Shown: one piece after another, positions 7,540-11,242 of the stretch
Numbering within the stretch: position 1 is the first letter of the stretch
How the letters are laid out: each line of letters starts with the position of its first letter
Source of the DNA: Cytophagales bacterium
GTDB lineage: Bacteria > Bacteroidota > Bacteroidia > Cytophagales > Cyclobacteriaceae
Reading direction: 5' to 3'
NCBI GenBank assembly: GCA_003537495.1
Contig: DPSB01000025.1
Coordinates: forward strand, 1 to 11,242
DNA length: 11,242 bases
The notes under the pieces: model-generated
What the model was told of the DNA's origin: nothing
The model's database searches: none
Seen by the model: the letters and a program-made list of their open reading frames with translations, nothing else
Translations under genes and position numbers: made by a program

Positions 7540-9453
7540 TCACTGAAAAGGTAAATCGGGCTGCTTCGCCTTTCGTTTTTCATTTTCAATCTTAATCCAA
7601 TTGTGTCCGCTTTCAAAGGTGTTGAAGAAATTAAAATGGACGGGGTAAGCGTTGGTGATATCTTGCTTTTTGGATTCAAACCCTTCGGCACTGTAATCGG
7701 CAGGATTCATAACTACCGCCACGCGCCTGATGCCTACTTTAACATATTCCGCTTTATACTTAGCCCGAATCTGATTCAATGCAACTTCATCCCGATACGG
7801 AACCTGCCGCACATCCGAAATCCAGTTGGGTGTACGGTACGTTTTAAGAAAATCTAACGACAGCACAAGTACGTTTTCAAAGTCTTCATTCGAGTGAGCT
7901 GCTTTCCAGAGTGTACACAAGGCATCAATAGAAGCATCGTAATAAATTTTTACCACCTCGTTATCCAACAGCAGTTGTTCATTTACATCTTCGGTTAATT
8001 TAAGTTTAACCAGAAAGGTGGTGCCGCGATCAACCTCACTTTGTACTTCTATTTTTCCTCCCAGGGCCTCCGTTTGAAGTTTAACCAGAAACAACCCCAA
8101 ACCCTTGCCTTCAATATGGGTATGAAACCTGCGATATAGAGTAAATAGTTTATCGCCAAACCGTTTCATGTCAATACCCATACCGTTATCCGTCACTTCT
8201 AATTGAACATGGTCGGCAGTTTTGGTTGTGCGCACCTGTACTACACAAGTCCGTTCGGGATTACGATATTTAATCGCATTGCTAACCAGATTATACAAAA
8301 TGCTATGTACCATCGGTTTCACAGCGTAAATTTCAGGTGCGTTTTCAAATGAGGTCGTAATCTCAACTTCATTATCCTCTATATCTTTTGTCAATTGTGT
8401 TTTAATGTTTTCCATCACACTTTCCCAAACAATCGGTTGGCGAAGGCGTGTAATCCGGTTGCGCGTATCAATAATGTTACTCAGATCAAGAATAGTTGAC
8501 TCAAGTGCTTTTACCGAACTTTTGAAATGAACCAGAAGCGGAGTGTTTGAAGGTCCCAACTCATCCTCATTAACCAACGCCAGCAAACCTGTTATGCTGG
8601 CCAACGGCCCGCGCAGGTTATGCGAAATAGTATAACTGAATTGTTGCAGGTCGTTATTATGGCTGATCAATTCTTCATTGGTTTCCAGAAGTTGTTGATT
8701 TTTATCAACCAACTCGCGGTTCAGATTCAGGTTTTCTTCGCTTAGTTGATCTTGTTGTTTTTGAATTACCGCATTGGCCTGTTGTAGTTCGCTGCTTTTG
8801 GTTTTAAGTTCTTCAATCAGATTTTCATTGGCCGCTTCAGATTTTTCAAAACTTCGTTTCAGAAAAAAAGTTGTGATCGCAATTACAAAAAATGCGGCCA
8901 ACGTCATGATGGTGAGGAAGAAATAATTCGGGCCGGAAAAACCTTTCTGATAATAGCCCACACCAAACCAATTATGAATGGGATCGTACAGTGCAATGGA
9001 CAACAGGTTTACGCCAAGAGCTATGGTCCAGTACCGGAGTTCTTTTAGCCGAAAGAGAATAAATGGAAACAACGTTGCCGAGAGCAGCATTAACCGGAAT
9101 TCGAAGTATTGAAATTCTTCTAACTGAAAATAATCAAACTTGTCTACTACAGAGACTACGATTGAAGCCAGGCTTGCGATTATAGATAGAAACATTCGCG
9201 CAAGCGAAATAAAACCAAATCGGTTTAGCAGCAGCGGAGAAAGAAACAAAATAGTGAAACCTAATGCTAATTGCGAACTGTAGATCCAGCCAAATGCAGA
9301 GGTTGAAAGAATGCACAAAAACAAAGTAAAAGCTGCTATTAGCAGGCTGATGCGATTGGTAAGTGTTACGGTTCTGCGTTGCTGAATGGGTTGCGAAGTG
9401 TGAGTTCCCCAATGACTAAGCCGCCTCCAGATTGCTTCTAATTCACGCATCAT
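7540..9453 (-). CDS. Membrane sensor histidine kinase with C-terminal SpoIIAA/STAS-like extension
   Basis: 637-residue inner-membrane kinase, ligand unknown. A cytosolic N-terminus (1-33) leads to six predicted membrane segments (about 35-57, 61-76, 81-104, 119-136, 141-159, 176-199) with only short loops, so there is no large periplasmic sensor domain. A Gln/Glu/Asn-rich coiled coil (about 200-268) connects to the H-box FSYTISHNLRGPL (272-284) with His278 as the phosphoacceptor. The ATPase domain has the N-box NLVSNAIKYRN (388-398), G1 VTDNGMGID (420-428) and G2 GKGLGLFLVK (449-458). Residues about 495-637 form an extra domain with the pattern of SpoIIAA/STAS-like proteins. There is no receiver domain and no neighbouring regulator, so it is an orphan kinase. 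Translation may begin at either of two adjacent ATGs (9453 or 9450). It converges on the DAHP synthase gene, with 2 nt between stops. Confidence 0.9.
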   Translation of the reverse strand: MMRELEAIWRRLSHWGTHTSQPIQQRRTVTLTNRISLLIAAFTLFLCILSTSAFGWIYSSQLALGFTILFLSPLLLNRFGFISLARMFLSIIASLASIVVSVVDKFDYFQLEEFQYFEFRLMLLSATLFPFILFRLKELRYWTIALGVNLLSIALYDPIHNWFGVGYYQKGFSGPNYFFLTIMTLAAFFVIAITTFFLKRSFEKSEAANENLIEELKTKSSELQQANAVIQKQQDQLSEENLNLNRELVDKNQQLLETNEELISHNNDLQQFSYTISHNLRGPLASITGLLALVNEDELGPSNTPLLVHFKSSVKALESTILDLSNIIDTRNRITRLRQPIVWESVMENIKTQLTKDIEDNEVEITTSFENAPEIYAVKPMVHSILYNLVSNAIKYRNPERTCVVQVRTTKTADHVQLEVTDNGMGIDMKRFGDKLFTLYRRFHTHIEGKGLGLFLVKLQTEALGGKIEVQSEVDRGTTFLVKLKLTEDVNEQLLLDNEVVKIYYDASIDALCTLWKAAHSNEDFENVLVLSLDFLKTYRTPNWISDVRQVPYRDEVALNQIRAKYKAEYVKVGIRRVAVVMNPADYSAEGFESKKQDITNAYPVHFNFFNTFESGHNWIKIENEKRKAKQPDLPFQ

Positions 9454-9463
9454 AATGAATTAC

Positions 9464-9495
9464 GAAAAGTACTTTGCTTTGCGTTTCCATACAAA
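9464..9495 (-). promoter_or_regulatory. Bacteroidota-type promoter candidate for the histidine kinase
   Basis: Read on the minus strand, TTTG (plus 9495-9492) and TACTTTTC (plus 9471-9464) are separated by 20 bp. This fits the Bacteroidota primary promoter pattern TTTG, about 19-21 bp, TAnnTTTG, with one mismatch in the last base. Transcription would start roughly at 9458-9460, only a few bases before the double ATG at 9453/9450, giving a nearly leaderless mRNA. The short leader is the main reason for caution. No equally good match was found on the plus strand for the E1 gene. Confidence 0.4.
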
Positions 9496-9556
9496 TCTTT
9501 TTTAGCGTAGAAGGCTGGTAAATTATTTATATTGAACCCGTTTCAAACGATTGAAG

Positions 9557-11242
9557 ATGACGGGAAAAGAGATAAAAGTGCAACATGGTAAGTCAACCCT
9601 TAATCCGGTATTGCTGAAGCAAGCGTATAAGCTGATGAAGATAGCCGAAAGGATGGCGCGGTTGTATGATGAACAGCGTGAAATTTGTGCTAAATATGTT
9701 CACAGTACATCGCGTGGCCACGAGGCTATTCAGTTAGCGGTAGGGTTGCAACTAAAAGCGTATGACTATGCTTCGCTTTATTATCGCGATGAATCAATTC
9801 TACTGGCACTGGGTTTACAACCGTACGAGTTGATGTTGCAATTAATGGCTAAGGCCGATGATCCTTTTACCGGTGGCCGAAGTTATTATGGGCATCCGGC
9901 ATTAAAGCGTGAAAGCTTTCCGATTATTCCGCATCAAAGTTCGGCTACAGGTATGCAAGCTATTCCGGCAACGGGTATGGCGCATGCTATTTCCTATTTG
10001 CAATCAAGTAAACAACTTAAAGGCGAGCCAATTGTTTTATGTTCGCTTGGCGATGGCTCGGTAACCGAAGGCGAAGTAGCAGAAGCATTTCAGATGGCGG
10101 TGCTAAAATCGTTACCTATTTTTTATCTCGTGCAGGATAATGAGTGGGGAATTTCTGCCACCGGTAACGAGATGCGGGCTATGAATGCGTACGAATATGC
10201 TGCTGGTTTTAAAGGCATGCATAGAATGCAAGTAGACGGTGCTGATTTTGCAGCGAGTTATCAAGCGGTGGAAGAAGCTATTGCCCACGTTAGAAATAAT
10301 CAAGCACCGGTTTTACTACATGCCGCGTGCCCGTTGTTGGGGCATCATACTTCGGGAGTTAGAAAGGAATGGTATCGGGGCGATGATCTTACCGTACATG
10401 CACAACGCGATCCTATTGCTGTGCTGGAAAAACAATTAACTGAATCAGGAATAAGTAAGGCCGAATTAAAAGCAATAGAATCAGAAGCAGATCAACTTGT
10501 GGTGGCTGATTTTGAAAAAGCAGTTGCTGCCGCAGATGCCGATGCAAATGATTTTGATTCGCATGAGTTTGCACCTACACCCATTAAGGAAGAAACCGGA
10601 AAACGAAGTCCGACAAAATCTGCCAAGATAATTATGGTAGATGCTGCGTTACATGCAGTAGATGAAATTTTAAAGACGGAACCGAAGGCATTGTTCTATG
10701 GACAGGATGTAGGGGGCAGGTTAGGAGGTGTGTTTCGGGAGGCGGCCACGTTAGCACAGAAGTATGGTGATGAAAGAGTGTTTAATACACCGATACAGGA
10801 AGCGTACATTATTGGTTCAACTGCAGGCATGGCCGCAGTGGGCGTGAAGCCTATTGTTGAAATTCAGTTTGCCGATTATATCTGGCCGGGTCTTAATCAA
10901 TTGGTGGAAGAACTTTCTAAAAGTTGTTATTTATCGAAAGGAAAATTTCCGATACAGGCCTTGATTCGTGTTCCGATTGGTGCCTATGGTGGTGGTGGGC
11001 CGTATCATTCCGGAAGTATTGAATCTACGTTGCTAACTATTCGCGGAATTAAAGTAGTGTATCCGTCTAATGCGGCTGATATGAAAGGTTTGATGAAAGC
11101 AGCCTTTTATGATCCTAATCCTGTGGTAATGTTGGAGCATAAGGGTTTGTATTGGAGTAAACTACCCGGTACTGCCGATGCTAAAACCATTGAACCCGAT
11201 GAAGATTATTTGTTGCCGCTGGGCAAAGGCAATATTGTATTA
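9557..11242 (+). CDS. 2-oxoacid dehydrogenase E1, fused alpha/beta subunits (partial, runs off window)
   Basis: ThDP-dependent E1 that decarboxylates a 2-oxoacid and passes the acyl group to the lipoyl arm of E2. The open frame runs unbroken for 562 codons to the window edge. The alpha-like half (about 20-290) has RGHEAIQ (53-59), HQSSATG (126-132), the ThDP/Mg motif from GDGSVTEGE (165-173) to DN (194-195), and a phosphorylation-loop-like GHHTSG (262-267). A hydrophilic linker (about 335-357) joins the beta-like half. That half has GQDVGG (382-387), TPIQE (411-415; Glu415 likely activates the ThDP ring), and RVPIGAYGGGGPYHSGS (471-487; His484). Fused E1s are common in Bacteroidota and usually annotated as 2-oxoisovalerate dehydrogenase; pyruvate or acetoin substrates cannot be excluded. 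About the last 100 residues are outside the window. The ATG at 9557 lies 103 nt from the divergent kinase start. Confidence 0.92.
   Translation, partial: MTGKEIKVQHGKSTLNPVLLKQAYKLMKIAERMARLYDEQREICAKYVHSTSRGHEAIQLAVGLQLKAYDYASLYYRDESILLALGLQPYELMLQLMAKADDPFTGGRSYYGHPALKRESFPIIPHQSSATGMQAIPATGMAHAISYLQSSKQLKGEPIVLCSLGDGSVTEGEVAEAFQMAVLKSLPIFYLVQDNEWGISATGNEMRAMNAYEYAAGFKGMHRMQVDGADFAASYQAVEEAIAHVRNNQAPVLLHAACPLLGHHTSGVRKEWYRGDDLTVHAQRDPIAVLEKQLTESGISKAELKAIESEADQLVVADFEKAVAAADADANDFDSHEFAPTPIKEETGKRSPTKSAKIIMVDAALHAVDEILKTEPKALFYGQDVGGRLGGVFREAATLAQKYGDERVFNTPIQEAYIIGSTAGMAAVGVKPIVEIQFADYIWPGLNQLVEELSKSCYLSKGKFPIQALIRVPIGAYGGGGPYHSGSIESTLLTIRGIKVVYPSNAADMKGLMKAAFYDPNPVVMLEHKGLYWSKLPGTADAKTIEPDEDYLLPLGKGNIVL

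Noticed and set aside
9528..9534. TATATTG upstream of the E1 gene as a plus-strand -7 box.
   Set aside because: Only an incomplete match, and the nearest upstream TTTG elements are at unsuitable distances; a real promoter may be present but I cannot identify it.
10112..10439. Short open frames on both strands inside the E1 region.
   Set aside because: The continuous 562-codon E1 frame with intact ThDP motifs spans this region, so these are shadows.
1..11242. tRNA or rRNA genes, CRISPR arrays, insertion sequences, integrase sites, defence genes.
   Set aside because: Nothing with these signatures was seen; coding density is very high and accounted for by the genes listed.

Overview
The window looks like chromosomal DNA from a member of the Bacteroidota, most likely a Cytophagales-type bacterium. 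The reasons are a complete trpEGDCFBA cluster followed by a DAHP synthase, Bacteroidota-flavoured versions of the Trp enzyme motifs, a 2-oxoacid dehydrogenase E1 with alpha and beta halves fused, a membrane histidine kinase with an SHNLRGPL H-box, few strong Shine-Dalgarno sites, and a promoter candidate of the TTTG / TAnnTTTG type. The assignment is inferred from family features; no 16S rRNA or other marker is present.

Positions 1-7537 (+ strand) hold one compact biosynthetic operon. A strong hairpin with a T-rich tail (12-46) lies directly before trpE and is best read as the terminator part of a trp attenuator whose leader peptide is upstream of the window. Then come trpE, trpG, trpD, trpC, trpF, trpB and trpA, which together carry out every step from chorismate to L-tryptophan, and an aroF-type DAHP synthase, which starts the shikimate pathway that supplies chorismate. 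Junctions are 9, 11, 1, -4, 4, 86 and -4 nt. The one large gap (86 nt, trpB-trpA) contains an imperfect inverted repeat. Making the first shikimate enzyme together with the Trp enzymes would tie precursor supply to Trp demand.

Positions 7540-9453 (- strand) hold a hybrid sensor-type gene: six membrane segments, a coiled coil, a histidine kinase core and a C-terminal extension of about 145 residues that resembles a SpoIIAA/STAS-like fold. It converges on the DAHP synthase gene with only 2 nt between the stop codons and has no adjacent response regulator.

Positions 9454-9556 are a short divergent intergenic region with a good promoter candidate for the kinase. From 9557 to the window edge runs the first 562 codons of a fused alpha/beta E1 of a 2-oxoacid dehydrogenase complex, probably the branched-chain type. 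It is cut by the window, not by a mutation.

No tRNA, rRNA, CRISPR array, insertion sequence or phage gene was seen. No stretch over 300 bases lacks a gene. Most of the window is ordinary core metabolism. The items that deserve a second look are the attenuator, the trpB-trpA inverted repeat, an Arg-to-Ser change in the DAHP synthase KPRTSPY motif, and the kinase C-terminal domain. I found no clear evidence of a previously undescribed system.
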